Below are positions 27,510 through 36,627 of a DNA stretch of 64,000 bases, one piece after another. The notes under the pieces were generated by a model, which made no database searches, was not told where the DNA came from, and saw only the letters and a program-made list of their open reading frames with translations. Both the position numbers and the translations under genes were made by a program. Every line of letters starts with the position of its first letter. Position 1 is the stretch's first letter. The stretch spans positions 4,588,001-4,652,000 of the forward strand of contig NC_009792.1 in the NCBI RefSeq assembly GCF_000018045.1, read 5' to 3'. The DNA comes from Citrobacter koseri ATCC BAA-895. Its GTDB lineage: Bacteria > Pseudomonadota > Gammaproteobacteria > Enterobacterales > Enterobacteriaceae.

Positions 27510-27591
27510 ATTCCAGAAAAGGGGTCATGCTCAATGCCGGTCAACACGTACCGGCATTGTCCTTTATGACTGATTCAGCAGGGAAAGAACT

Positions 27592-28770
27592 ATGTTTGAG
27601 AAACGCCACCGTATCACACTGTTATTTAATGCAAATAAAGCCTACGACCGTCAGGTAGTGGAAGGCGTGGGTGAATATTTACAAGCATCGCAATCGGAAT
27701 GGGATATCTTCATTGAAGAAGACTTCCGCGCGCGAATTGATAACATCAAAGAGTGGTTGGGCGATGGCGTCATTGCCGACTACGATGACGATGACATTGC
27801 TCAGGCGCTTGCCGATGTGGATGTGCCCATTATCGGCGTCGGCGGTTCTTACCACCTTGCTGCACACTATCCATCCGTCCATTATATCGCCACCGATAAC
27901 TACGCTCTGGTGGAAAGCGCCTTTCTGCACCTGAAAGAAAAAGGGATCAATCGCTTCGCCTTTTATGGCCTGCCCGCCTCCAGCGGCAAGCGCTGGGCGG
28001 CCGAGCGTGAATACGCGTTCTGCCAACTGGTTGCACAAGAAAAATACCGTGGCGTGGTCTATCAGGGGCTGGAAACCGCACCGGAAAACTGGCAGCACGC
28101 GCAAAACCGGCTGGCGGACTGGCTGCAAACCCTGCCGCCGCAAACCGGGATTATCGCCGTTACCGACGCCCGGGCAAGACATGTGCTGCAAGTTTGCGAG
28201 CATCTGCATATCCCGGTTCCCGAAAAGCTGTGCGTCATCGGTATTGATAACGAAGAACTGACCCGTTATCTGTCGCGGGTCGCGCTGTCATCGGTCGCTC
28301 AGGGAGCCAGGCAGATGGGCTATCAGGCGGCAAAACTGCTACACCGCCTGCTGGATAAGGAAGTGCTGCCGCTGCAACGTATTCTGGTTCCGCCTGTGCG
28401 CGTCGTTGAGCGTCGCTCGACGGACTACCGCTCATTGACCGACCCGGCCGTCATACAGGCGATGCATTTCATCCGTAACCATGCCTGCAAAGGTATTAAA
28501 GTCGATCAGGTGCTGGACGCGGTCGGTATCTCCCGCTCGAACCTGGAGAAACGGTTTAAAGAAGACGTCGGGGAGACCATTCACGCCGTTATTCATGCTG
28601 AAAAACTGGAAAAAGCGCGCAGCCTGTTAATTTCAACCACGCTGCCGATTAACGAAATATCACAGATGTGCGGCTACCCATCCCTGCAATATTTCTATTC
28701 TGTTTTCAAAAAGGAGTATGACACGACGCCAAAAGAGTACCGCGATCGGTACAGTGAGGTGTTGTTGTAG
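27592..28770 (+). CDS. xylR: Xylose operon activator XylR
   Basis: A 392-residue AraC-family activator with an unusual LacI/periplasmic-binding-protein-like N-terminal domain (residues about 5-275) that binds D-xylose. The C-terminal AraC domain has two helix-turn-helix motifs (VDQVLDAVGISRSNLEKRFK and INEISQMCGYPSLQYFYSVF). It is the same length as in E. coli and activates xylA and xylF from the region at 23373-23738. It lies 82 bases after xylH and can be read from the xylF promoter or from its own. Confidence 0.97.
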   Translation: MFEKRHRITLLFNANKAYDRQVVEGVGEYLQASQSEWDIFIEEDFRARIDNIKEWLGDGVIADYDDDDIAQALADVDVPIIGVGGSYHLAAHYPSVHYIATDNYALVESAFLHLKEKGINRFAFYGLPASSGKRWAAEREYAFCQLVAQEKYRGVVYQGLETAPENWQHAQNRLADWLQTLPPQTGIIAVTDARARHVLQVCEHLHIPVPEKLCVIGIDNEELTRYLSRVALSSVAQGARQMGYQAAKLLHRLLDKEVLPLQRILVPPVRVVERRSTDYRSLTDPAVIQAMHFIRNHACKGIKVDQVLDAVGISRSNLEKRFKEDVGETIHAVIHAEKLEKARSLLISTTLPINEISQMCGYPSLQYFYSVFKKEYDTTPKEYRDRYSEVLL

Positions 28771-28790
28771 CGGTGGCAGGTGGTCGTTTG

Positions 28791-28860
28791 TAGGCCCGGT
28801 AAGCGAAGCGCCACCGGGCGTTTGTGCCGGATGGCGGCGCAAGCGCCTTATCCGGCCTAC
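28791..28860. repeat. REP pair between convergent xylR and bax
   Basis: Two inverted REP units lie in the convergent gap. The first starts TAGGCCCGGTAAGCG and the second ends TTATCCGGCCTAC. Confidence 0.85.
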
Positions 28861-28872
28861 AAAATCGGGTCA

Positions 28873-29697
28873 TTACATATGCGCGGCGATTAAACGCTGG
28901 TTATCCTGATACATCGCGAACAGATAGTTGTTGTAGCTCTGCCCTTTCGTCGAATAACCCTTCAGCTTATGGATCATCGCGCTTGCGGTAACTTCCTGAT
29001 CCGCCTTACGCAACTGGGCGCGAGACTTACGGAAAGACGAGTAAGCAGGATGCGTGTTCAGGTTAATCACGTACGCGTTAACCGACTCTTTAACCGAGCC
29101 GAACTGCGAGTAACCTTTCACTTTACCCGGCGCATTGGTACAACGCCCTTTTCCGCATTTCATGCCGAACAGGTTATTGTTGTTGCGCGCCAGTTTAGAG
29201 GTTCCCCAGCCGCTTTCCGCCGCCGCCATCGTCGCCACCATACTGGTCGGGATGATGTCTACGCGTTCCAGCAAGGTATTCCACGGAATGTTACGCGTGT
29301 TGCCAGACCACTTTACCTTGTAGCGCGCTGCGATATCTTTCATACGCGTACGCTCAGAAGGCGACCAGCGATTCTGGTACTGTTTTGAAATCAGCCAGTT
29401 ACGATCCGCAGTAATCGCAGCATTTTGACTGGTGATAAAAGGCATAACCGTCCGGAGAAACGCTTTTTTCCTTGGTGTTCCAGAAGGGTATTTTCGCAAA
29501 TCAGGAAGTGAACTACTCTTTGCACTATTGCGAGAATACTCTTGTTTACTGCTTACCTGTTTATGACCTGTCTTGGTTACGTGGGACTTTTGACTCGTTG
29601 TTGTCGTGTGCGCCTTCGCCAGCACCTCACCCGAAAATACTACGGTGAGTAACATAAGAATCATTGCCCCATATCGTCGTATGGGCGTCAATATCAT
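28873..29697 (-). CDS. bax: Bax family protein with a glucosaminidase (lysozyme-like) domain
   Basis: A 274-residue protein, same length as E. coli Bax. The N-terminal signal sequence ends near residue 27 (GEVLAKA), followed by a basic Ser/Thr/Lys-rich linker to about residue 75. The C-terminal part is a mannosyl-glycoprotein endo-beta-N-acetylglucosaminidase (FlgJ-like) domain. AAAESGWGTSKLARNNNNLFG holds the catalytic glutamate and the typical NLFG/MKC segment. It is therefore likely a periplasmic peptidoglycan hydrolase, though its role in E. coli is unproven. It diverges from malS. Confidence 0.9.
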   Translation of the reverse strand: MILTPIRRYGAMILMLLTVVFSGEVLAKAHTTTTSQKSHVTKTGHKQVSSKQEYSRNSAKSSSLPDLRKYPSGTPRKKAFLRTVMPFITSQNAAITADRNWLISKQYQNRWSPSERTRMKDIAARYKVKWSGNTRNIPWNTLLERVDIIPTSMVATMAAAESGWGTSKLARNNNNLFGMKCGKGRCTNAPGKVKGYSQFGSVKESVNAYVINLNTHPAYSSFRKSRAQLRKADQEVTASAMIHKLKGYSTKGQSYNNYLFAMYQDNQRLIAAHM

Positions 29698-30013
29698 TAG
29701 GTCTCCTAGTCGGATTTATACATTCCAACGCCTTATATTTTTCAAAAAAATGAGAGATGAATCTCAAATCATATCAAAAATAACCGTCAAGAGCACCCCA
29801 AGGAATAGTCCAATTCCGAAACCCTGTCACGCAATAATGGCGAAGAACGCTATTAATACGAAGAAAATGTGGTGGTTATCGCAAAACATGGCTATTTTCT
29901 GCGCACGATCGCTCACCCTCGCGCCTCAGCCTGGCGGAATACGCCAGAGGGATGAGTTATCCGCTATCTTTCAACGGCATACTGGCTAAAATCGCAGCAA
30001 TAAGGAAAGCGTA
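29698..30013. promoter_or_regulatory. bax-malS divergent intergenic region
   Basis: This 316-base gap is AT-rich near bax. Close to malS there is a short perfect hairpin CTGGCG-GAATA-CGCCAG (about 29932-29948), directly followed by GAGGGATGAG (29948-29957), which contains the GGATGA core of a MalT box. MalT control is the expectation from E. coli malS; a single partial box is weak evidence. Confidence 0.4.
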
Positions 30014-32044
30014 ATGAAACTTACCGCTTTTGCACTGGCGCTTATGCCCGGCATCGTATTCGCCTCATCATGGACATCTCAGGGATTCCCGCCCTTTACG
30101 GCGGAAGGGACGGGTAAGTTTGTCAGCCATGCCGCGTTGACGAAAGGTACGCGCCCTTTGTCGCTGCATATTGACCAACAGTGCTGGCAACCTGCTGATG
30201 CCATAAAACTCAATCAGATGCTGTCGCTCAAACCGTGTGAAGGCACGCCGCCACAGTGGCGACTGTTTAAAGACGGCGACTACTCGCTGGAGATTGATAC
30301 CCGCTCCGGTACGCCAACGCTAACGCTGTCGATAAAAAGCACCGCCGATCCCGTCGCCAGCACGGTGCGCCAGTGCCCGACGTGGAACGGCTCGCCGCTG
30401 ACCCTGGAGGTGAGTCACACCTTCCCGGAAGGCGCTGTCGTGCGCGATTACTACAGCCAGCAAACCGCTACCGTTAAGAACGGTCAGATTACGCTGCAAC
30501 CCGGCGCGACCAGCAACGGGCTTTTGTTGCTTGAACGCGCGGAAACCGACACGCCCGCCGCATTCAACTGGCATAACGCGACGGTCTACTTTGTGCTGAC
30601 AGACCGTTTCCAGAACGGCGATCCGACGAATGATCAAAGCTATGGCCGCCACAAAGATGGCATGGAGGAGATTGGCACCTTTCATGGCGGCGATTTACGC
30701 GGGCTGGCAAACAAGCTGGACTATCTGCAACACCTGGGGGTGAATGCCCTGTGGATCAGCGCGCCGTTCGAGCAAATCCACGGCTGGGTCGGCGGCGGTA
30801 CGAAAGGGGACTTCCCGCATTATGCCTACCACGGCTATTACACCCAGGACTGGACCACGCTGGACGCCAATATGGGCAGCGAGGGCGACCTTCGCGCGTT
30901 AGTCGATGGCGCACACCAGCGCGGCATCCGTATTCTGTTTGATGTGGTGATGAACCACACGGGCTACGCCACGCTGGCGGACATGCAGACATTCCGGTTT
31001 GGCGCGCTGTATCTGCAAGGCGATGAGCTGAAAAAGACGCTGGGCGAACGCTGGACTGACTGGAAGCCCGCCGCCGGGCAAAGCTGGCACAGCTTTAATG
31101 ACTACATCAACTTCAGCGACAAAGCGGCATGGGAAGCATGGTGGGGGAAAGAATGGATTCGCACGGATATTGGCGATTATGACAATCCTGGCTTTGACGA
31201 TTTGACCATGTCGCTGGCCTTCCTGCCCGATATTAAAACGGAATCCACAACCCCTTCCGGCCTGCCGGTGTTCTATAAAAACAAACCGGATACCCGTGCA
31301 AAAGCCATTGAGGGCTACACGCCGCGGGATTATCTGACCCACTGGCTCAGTCAGTGGGTGCGTGATTACGGCATCGACGGGTTCCGCGTAGATACCGCCA
31401 AACACGTCGAACTTCCTGCCTGGCAGCAGTTGAAAACCCAGGCCAGCGCGGCGTTGACCGAGTGGAAACAGGCCAACCCGGACAAGACGCTGGACGACAC
31501 GCCTTTCTGGATGACTGGTGAAGCCTGGGGCCACGGCGTCATGCAGAGTGATTATTACCGCCACGGCTTTGATGCGATGATCAACTTTGACTACCAGGAG
31601 CAGGCGGCAAAAGCGGTCGATTGTCTGGCGAATATGGACGCCACCTGGCAGCAAATGGCAGAGAAATTACAGGATTTCAACGTGCTGAGTTATCTCTCCT
31701 CACACGACACTCGCCTCTTTCGGGAAGGCGGCGATAAGGCCGCAGAGCTTCTGCTGCTGGCGCCCGGCGCCGTACAGATCTTTTATGGCGACGAATCCGC
31801 ACGCCCCTTTGGCCCGACGGGTTCCGATCCGCTGCAAGGCGCCCGTTCTGACATGAACTGGCAGGATATCAACGGTAAATCCGCCGCCACCGTCGCCCAC
31901 TGGCAGCGAATCAGCCAGTTCCGCGCCAGACACCCCGCCATCGGCGCCGGTAAGCAAACCACGCTCTCACTGAAGCAGGGGTACGGTTTTGTGCGCGAGC
32001 ACGACGACGATAAGGTCATGGTCGTCTGGGCGGGTCGCCCTTAA
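30014..32044 (+). CDS. malS: Periplasmic alpha-amylase MalS
   Basis: A 676-residue glycoside hydrolase family 13 enzyme that degrades long maltodextrins in the periplasm, mainly releasing maltohexaose. Residues 1-17 form the signal peptide (cut after IVFA). Before the barrel lies a roughly 170-residue N-terminal region with cysteine-containing segments. The catalytic triad is clear: nucleophile Asp460 (GFRVDTAKH), acid Glu503 (MTGEAWGHG) and Asp565 (SSHDTRLF). The length matches E. coli MalS. It is a single-gene unit, followed by avtA. Confidence 0.96.
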   Translation: MKLTAFALALMPGIVFASSWTSQGFPPFTAEGTGKFVSHAALTKGTRPLSLHIDQQCWQPADAIKLNQMLSLKPCEGTPPQWRLFKDGDYSLEIDTRSGTPTLTLSIKSTADPVASTVRQCPTWNGSPLTLEVSHTFPEGAVVRDYYSQQTATVKNGQITLQPGATSNGLLLLERAETDTPAAFNWHNATVYFVLTDRFQNGDPTNDQSYGRHKDGMEEIGTFHGGDLRGLANKLDYLQHLGVNALWISAPFEQIHGWVGGGTKGDFPHYAYHGYYTQDWTTLDANMGSEGDLRALVDGAHQRGIRILFDVVMNHTGYATLADMQTFRFGALYLQGDELKKTLGERWTDWKPAAGQSWHSFNDYINFSDKAAWEAWWGKEWIRTDIGDYDNPGFDDLTMSLAFLPDIKTESTTPSGLPVFYKNKPDTRAKAIEGYTPRDYLTHWLSQWVRDYGIDGFRVDTAKHVELPAWQQLKTQASAALTEWKQANPDKTLDDTPFWMTGEAWGHGVMQSDYYRHGFDAMINFDYQEQAAKAVDCLANMDATWQQMAEKLQDFNVLSYLSSHDTRLFREGGDKAAELLLLAPGAVQIFYGDESARPFGPTGSDPLQGARSDMNWQDINGKSAATVAHWQRISQFRARHPAIGAGKQTTLSLKQGYGFVREHDDDKVMVVWAGRP

Positions 32045-32219
32045 TCCTGCCTGACGTCCGGTGTGCCCATCCGCCGGACGTCTCATCAAAACAAAACACC
32101 AGCCAGATAAAAATCTTCAGCATAAAACATCAACCACGGCGTTAACGCCTGATTTGCACCCTGCCATAGGTAGCGCTATGGTTAGCCACTTTGATAATGA
32201 GTTCGACAGACCACCTGCT

Positions 32220-33470
32220 ATGACATTCTCACTTTTTGGCGACAAATTTACCCGCCATTCAGGCATTACCCGCCTGATGGAAGACCTCAATGACGGCTTA
32301 CGCACGCCCGGCGCAATCATGCTCGGCGGGGGTAATCCAGCGCAAATCCCGGAAATGCAGAATTACTTCCATTCGCTACTGGGCGAAATGCTGGAAAACG
32401 GCAAAGCCACTGATGCGCTTTGTAATTATGACGGTCCGCAGGGAAAAACGGAGCTACTGACAGCGCTCGCGTCGCTGCTGCGTGAGAATCTGGGTTGGGA
32501 TATCGAACCACAGAATATTGCACTAACAAACGGCAGTCAGAGCGCGTTTTTCTACTTGTTTAATCTCTTCGCCGGACGCCGCGCCGACGGGACGACTAAA
32601 AAAGTGCTGTTCCCGCTGGCGCCGGAATACATTGGTTATGCCGATTCCGGGCTGGAAGAGGATCTTTTCGTTTCCGCTCGCCCGAATATCGAGCTATTGC
32701 CGGAAGGTCAGTTCAAATACCACGTTGATTTTGAACATCTGCGCATCGGGGAAGAGACCGGCATGATCTGCGTGTCGCGCCCGACTAACCCAACAGGCAA
32801 TGTGATTACCGACGAAGAGCTGATGAAGCTGGATACCCTTGCCAATCAGCACGGCATCCCGCTGGTGATCGATAACGCCTACGGCGTTCCCTTCCCGGGC
32901 ATTATTTTCAGCGAAGCACGCCCGCTGTGGAATCCGAATATCATCCTGTGCATGAGCCTCTCCAAACTGGGGCTGCCCGGCAGCCGCTGCGGCATCATTA
33001 TCGCCAATGAAAAAATCATCACCGCCATCACCAATATGAACGGCATTATCAGCCTGTCGCCTGGCGGTATTGGCCCGGCAATGATGTGCGAAATGATTAA
33101 GCGTAACGACCTGCTGCGCCTGTCGGAAACGGTAATAAAACCGTTCTACTACCAGCGCGTACTGGAGACAATCGCGACCATTCGCCGGTATTTACCGGAA
33201 AATCGCTGCCTGATCCATAAACCGGAAGGCGCTATTTTCCTCTGGCTGTGGTTCAAAGATTTGCCGATTTCAACTGAATTGCTGTACCAGCGTCTGAAAG
33301 CGCGCGGCGTATTGATGGTTCCCGGCGACTACTTCTTCCCGGGGCTGGACAAACCCTGGCCGCATACGCACCAGTGCATGCGGATGAACTACGTTCCCGA
33401 TCCGCAAAAAATTGAGGCAGGGGTGAAAATTCTTGCTGAAGAGGTTGAGCGCGCCTGGCGCGAAGGCTGA
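32220..33470 (+). CDS. avtA: Valine-pyruvate aminotransferase (transaminase C)
   Basis: A 416-residue class I PLP aminotransferase (E. coli 417) that makes valine and pyruvate from 2-ketoisovalerate and alanine. The PLP lysine is Lys249 in MSLSKLGLPGSRCG. The conserved segments GGGNPAQIPEM, LTNGSQSAFFYLFNLF and SRPTNPTGNV are present. I use the ATG at 32220 (MTFSLFGDKF) because it matches the family length. The ATG at 32178 is in frame and has a slightly better upstream AGG, so an N-terminal extension of 14 residues cannot be excluded. Confidence 0.94.
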   Translation: MTFSLFGDKFTRHSGITRLMEDLNDGLRTPGAIMLGGGNPAQIPEMQNYFHSLLGEMLENGKATDALCNYDGPQGKTELLTALASLLRENLGWDIEPQNIALTNGSQSAFFYLFNLFAGRRADGTTKKVLFPLAPEYIGYADSGLEEDLFVSARPNIELLPEGQFKYHVDFEHLRIGEETGMICVSRPTNPTGNVITDEELMKLDTLANQHGIPLVIDNAYGVPFPGIIFSEARPLWNPNIILCMSLSKLGLPGSRCGIIIANEKIITAITNMNGIISLSPGGIGPAMMCEMIKRNDLLRLSETVIKPFYYQRVLETIATIRRYLPENRCLIHKPEGAIFLWLWFKDLPISTELLYQRLKARGVLMVPGDYFFPGLDKPWPHTHQCMRMNYVPDPQKIEAGVKILAEEVERAWREG

Positions 33471-33505
33471 CAGCCTCCCCGGTCATCGCCTGACCGGGGT
33501 GACAC

Positions 33506-33979
33506 TCAGACGGGTTGCGCGTGCAGTCGTTGTCGCTGCACGTTTTCCACATCAAGGCACTGCAACGCGTCAGTCGGGCAGGCCTCCACACATGCCGGGC
33601 CCGTTTCACGGTGCCAGCAAAGATCGCATTTAATCGCCTGTACGCGTGAGGTTCGCGACACAACGTTCATCGCGCCGAACGGGCACGCCAGCATACAGCT
33701 TTTACACCCGATACAGCGCGCTTGTTCCACGAAGATGTGCCCATGATCGCGACGAATAGCCTGCGTTGGGCACACGTTCGCGCAGGGGGCATCTTCACAC
33801 TGGCGACATGCCGCCGCCGTGGTAAACGCATCGTCTTTAATGACCCGGATGCGGGAGACAAATTCCCCGGACGATACCGCCGCACAGTCCTGGTTCTCCT
33901 GGTGCGCCACTACGCAGGCAACCTCACAGGTACGACAGCCGATACATTTCGCCGCATCCGCCATGATAAATCGGTTCAT
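33506..33979 (-). CDS. ysaA: Four-cluster ferredoxin-like electron transfer protein YsaA
   Basis: A 157-residue polyferredoxin, same length as E. coli YsaA (YiaI), of the HycB/DmsB type. Four cysteine clusters are visible: CIGCRTCEVAC, CRQCEDAPCANVC, CIGCKSCMLAC and CDLCWHRETGPACVEAC. These should hold up to four [4Fe-4S] clusters. No partner hydrogenase or reductase gene is adjacent, so its redox partner is unknown. The start at 33979 (MNRFIMADAAKC) follows a GGAGAGGGCA ribosome site. The gene converges with avtA. Confidence 0.92.
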   Translation of the reverse strand: MNRFIMADAAKCIGCRTCEVACVVAHQENQDCAAVSSGEFVSRIRVIKDDAFTTAAACRQCEDAPCANVCPTQAIRRDHGHIFVEQARCIGCKSCMLACPFGAMNVVSRTSRVQAIKCDLCWHRETGPACVEACPTDALQCLDVENVQRQRLHAQPV

Positions 33980-34096
33980 TGCCCTCTCCACCTGCGTAAA
34001 ACCCCAGAGTGCCAGAGAGAGCGCGATCGCTGCTTTGATCCGACGAGGGAAACGATTAAATTTTGTCAGATGCCCATCATCTTCCGGGCGCCTGCC

Positions 34097-34912
34097 TTAA
34101 GCGCGCACGGTAAAACCCAACTCATTCGAGATCGCCTGCGCGGTGTCACGCAGGGGCTTGAGCAGATTCTTCTCGCCGATTTGCTTGAGCCGGGACGTCG
34201 AAAGCGAAATAGAGATGGCGTATGGCACCCGATGGTGAATATCAAACACCGGCACGGCAATGCAGGAAACGCCCAGCTCATTCTCTTCGCGATCCATCGC
34301 CATACCGCTTTCACGAATTTGCGCCAGCTCGTCATACATCGCCGGCAACCCGGTAATGGTGTTACGGGTCAACGGCTGGATCTGATCCTTGTGGCTTTCC
34401 CAATAGGTTTCCACATAGTCAGGATGGCCGAACGCCATGTAAATCTTCCCCATCGCAGAGCAATACAGCGGCATATGCTGACCGATATAGGCGCGGGTGC
34501 GCAGCATGCCGGTGGTCGGCTCCAGCTTATAGATCAGAATGGCATGATCGTCTTCACGGCTGGAGAAGTTGACGGTCTCGCCAGTGGCGATATTCAGCGT
34601 CTCAAGATGCGGCGCAGCCACATGAATGATATTCAGCGATGACAGGGCTTTCTGCCCGACAGCGATAAATTTAGTGGTCAGACGATAGCTTCCGGCGGCA
34701 GGCGCGGGAGTGACATACCCGCAGGACTGCAATCCCTGTAGCAGTCGATGCACGGTACTTTTGTTCAGCCCTGCCAGTTCAGACAAGTGCGCCAGCGGGC
34801 ATCCGTTCGGGTAGTTACTGAGGATCTCAATCAGCATCAAACCACGGAACAGGCTCTGACTACCGGCTGGCCTCTCTTTTTCTTGCGTCATTTCGCTCTC
34901 TTTTATGCCCAT
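34097..34912 (-). CDS. yiaJ: IclR-family repressor YiaJ
   Basis: A 271-residue IclR-family regulator (E. coli 282). The N-terminal winged helix covers about residues 10-75 (CPLAHLSELAGLNKSTVHRLL as the helix-turn-helix region). The effector domain contains LPLYCSAMGK-type and ELGVSCIAVPVFD segments. I start at the ATG at 34912 (MGIKESEMTQ). It represses the divergently placed yiaK operon in E. coli and Klebsiella. Compared with E. coli the C terminus stops about nine residues earlier, after FTVRA. Confidence 0.93.
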   Translation of the reverse strand: MGIKESEMTQEKERPAGSQSLFRGLMLIEILSNYPNGCPLAHLSELAGLNKSTVHRLLQGLQSCGYVTPAPAAGSYRLTTKFIAVGQKALSSLNIIHVAAPHLETLNIATGETVNFSSREDDHAILIYKLEPTTGMLRTRAYIGQHMPLYCSAMGKIYMAFGHPDYVETYWESHKDQIQPLTRNTITGLPAMYDELAQIRESGMAMDREENELGVSCIAVPVFDIHHRVPYAISISLSTSRLKQIGEKNLLKPLRDTAQAISNELGFTVRA

Positions 34913-35130
34913 CGCTTCCGCTCCCCTTTTCGTCGCGCTCTGATGGTAGCGCAAAGTGTGTTTCAGTTCACGATCTGAACCGAAAAAACACAACTATTTG
35001 ATTTTGATGATTTTAAAAAATAGACCACCCCGTTGATCTGTCAAAATTTGATCGCTATATTTGAAATCAGATTTCGCATAGTGAAATTTAAAGATAAAAA
35101 AGCGGTCAAAAATAAACGGGAGAAGCAGGA
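34913..35130. promoter_or_regulatory. yiaJ-yiaK divergent control region
   Basis: The region contains a perfect 13-bp palindrome GAAATCAGATTTC at 35063-35075, centred 62 bases before the yiaK start, inside AT-rich DNA with further TGAAATTT-like half sites. It is the best candidate YiaJ operator here. A GGGAGAAGCAGG ribosome site precedes yiaK. Confidence 0.55.
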
Positions 35131-36129
35131 ATGAAAGTGACTTTTGAGCAGTTAAAAGAGGCGTTCAATCGGGTGCTGCTGGCGCGCGGCGTTGCGGCGG
35201 AAACGGCTGACGCCTGTGCAGAGATGTTTGCCCGTACTACAGAATCCGGCGTCTATTCGCATGGCGTGAATCGCTTTCCCCGTTTCATTCAGCAACTGGA
35301 TAATGGCGACATCATTCCTGATGCCAGACCGCAGCGCATCACCAGCCTTGGCGCCATTGAGCAGTGGGATGCTCAGCGAGCCATCGGCAATCTGACGGCG
35401 AAAAAAATGATGGATCGCGCCATTGAACTGGCTTCCGACCACGGCATCGGCCTGGTGGCGTTACGCAATGCCAACCACTGGATGCGCGGCGGCAGCTACG
35501 GCTGGCAGGCGGCGGAAAAAGGCTACATCGGCATCTGCTGGACCAACTCTATCGCCGTGATGCCGCCGTGGGGGTCAAAAGAGTGCCGCATTGGCACGAA
35601 CCCGCTGATCGTCGCCATCCCTTCATCGCCAATCACCATGATCGATATGTCGATGTCGATGTTCTCCTACGGCATGTTAGAGGTGAACCGGCTGGCGGGA
35701 CGTGAGCTGCCGGTAGACGGCGGGTTCGACGATGAAGGCAATTTGACCAAAGAACCTGGCGTGATCGAAAAAAATCGCCGCATTTTGCCGATGGGCTACT
35801 GGAAAGGGTCAGGTCTGTCGATTGTGCTGGATATGATCGCCACCCTGCTTTCCGACGGCGCTTCCGTTGCCGAAGTTACCCAGGAAAACAGCGACGAATA
35901 CGGCGTTTCGCAGATCTTCATCGCTATTGAGGTCGATAAGCTGATTGATGGCGCCACGCGCGATGCCAAACTCCAGCGCATTATGGATTTCGTCACCACC
36001 GCTGAGCGCGCCGATGAGAACGTGGCAATCCGTCTGCCAGGCCACGAATTTACCCGGCTGCGGGATGAGAATCGCCGCAACGGCATCACCGTCGATGACA
36101 GCGTATGGGCCAAAATCCAGGCGCTGTAA
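35131..36129 (+). CDS. yiaK: 2,3-diketo-L-gulonate reductase
   Basis: A 332-residue NADH-dependent reductase of the malate/L-lactate dehydrogenase 2 family, the E. coli length. It reduces 2,3-diketo-L-gulonate, an L-ascorbate breakdown product, to 3-keto-L-gulonate. The catalytic His44 lies in YSHGVNRFPRF, and LRNANHWMRGGSYGWQAAEKG near residue 112 is the conserved cofactor segment. It is the first gene of the yiaJ-controlled operon. Confidence 0.95.
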   Translation: MKVTFEQLKEAFNRVLLARGVAAETADACAEMFARTTESGVYSHGVNRFPRFIQQLDNGDIIPDARPQRITSLGAIEQWDAQRAIGNLTAKKMMDRAIELASDHGIGLVALRNANHWMRGGSYGWQAAEKGYIGICWTNSIAVMPPWGSKECRIGTNPLIVAIPSSPITMIDMSMSMFSYGMLEVNRLAGRELPVDGGFDDEGNLTKEPGVIEKNRRILPMGYWKGSGLSIVLDMIATLLSDGASVAEVTQENSDEYGVSQIFIAIEVDKLIDGATRDAKLQRIMDFVTTAERADENVAIRLPGHEFTRLRDENRRNGITVDDSVWAKIQAL

Positions 36130-36140
36130 GGAGGCATAGC

Positions 36141-36605
36141 ATGATATTTGGACATATCGCACAGCCCAATCCGTGTCGTCTGCCAGACGCGATTGAAAAG
36201 GCGCTCGATTTCTTACGCACCACCGACTTTCGCACGCTGGACCCTGGGGTGGTGGAAATCGACGGCAAAAATATTTTTGCCCAGATAATTGATTTAACCA
36301 CCCGCACTGCGGCTGAAAACCGTCCAGAAGTTCATCGCCGTTATCTGGATATTCAGTTTCTCGCCTGGGGTGAAGAAAAAATAGGGGTTGCCATCGACAC
36401 CGGTAATAACCAAATCAGCGAATCGTTATTAGAACAGCGCGATATTATTTTCTATCACGACAGTGAACATGAATCTTTCTTTGAAATGGTTCCGGGAAGC
36501 TACGCTATTTTTTTCCCGCAGGATGTTCATCGCCCTGGCTGCAATAAAACGGTCGCGACACCCATACGGAAAATCGTCGTTAAAGTGGCAATATCCGCTT
36601 TATAA
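36141..36605 (+). CDS. yiaL: YhcH/YjgK/YiaL (DUF386) family protein YiaL
   Basis: A 154-residue cupin-like protein (E. coli 155). Family members such as EbgC and YhcH bind sugars or act as anomerases, so a sugar-acid mutarotase role is plausible but unproven. Conserved residues include HRRYLDIQFLAWGEEKIG and the C-terminal FFPQDVHRPGC with the metal-binding histidine. It starts 11 bases after yiaK and is followed 22 bases later by yiaX1. Confidence 0.92.
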   Translation: MIFGHIAQPNPCRLPDAIEKALDFLRTTDFRTLDPGVVEIDGKNIFAQIIDLTTRTAAENRPEVHRRYLDIQFLAWGEEKIGVAIDTGNNQISESLLEQRDIIFYHDSEHESFFEMVPGSYAIFFPQDVHRPGCNKTVATPIRKIVVKVAISAL

Positions 36606-36627
36606 AACGTTATCTTTGGAGCACAAC

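Noticed and set aside
36463..36627. N-terminal extension of YiaX1 from 36463
   Set aside because: The extension lies inside the yiaL coding sequence; the ATG at 36628 has a good ribosome site.
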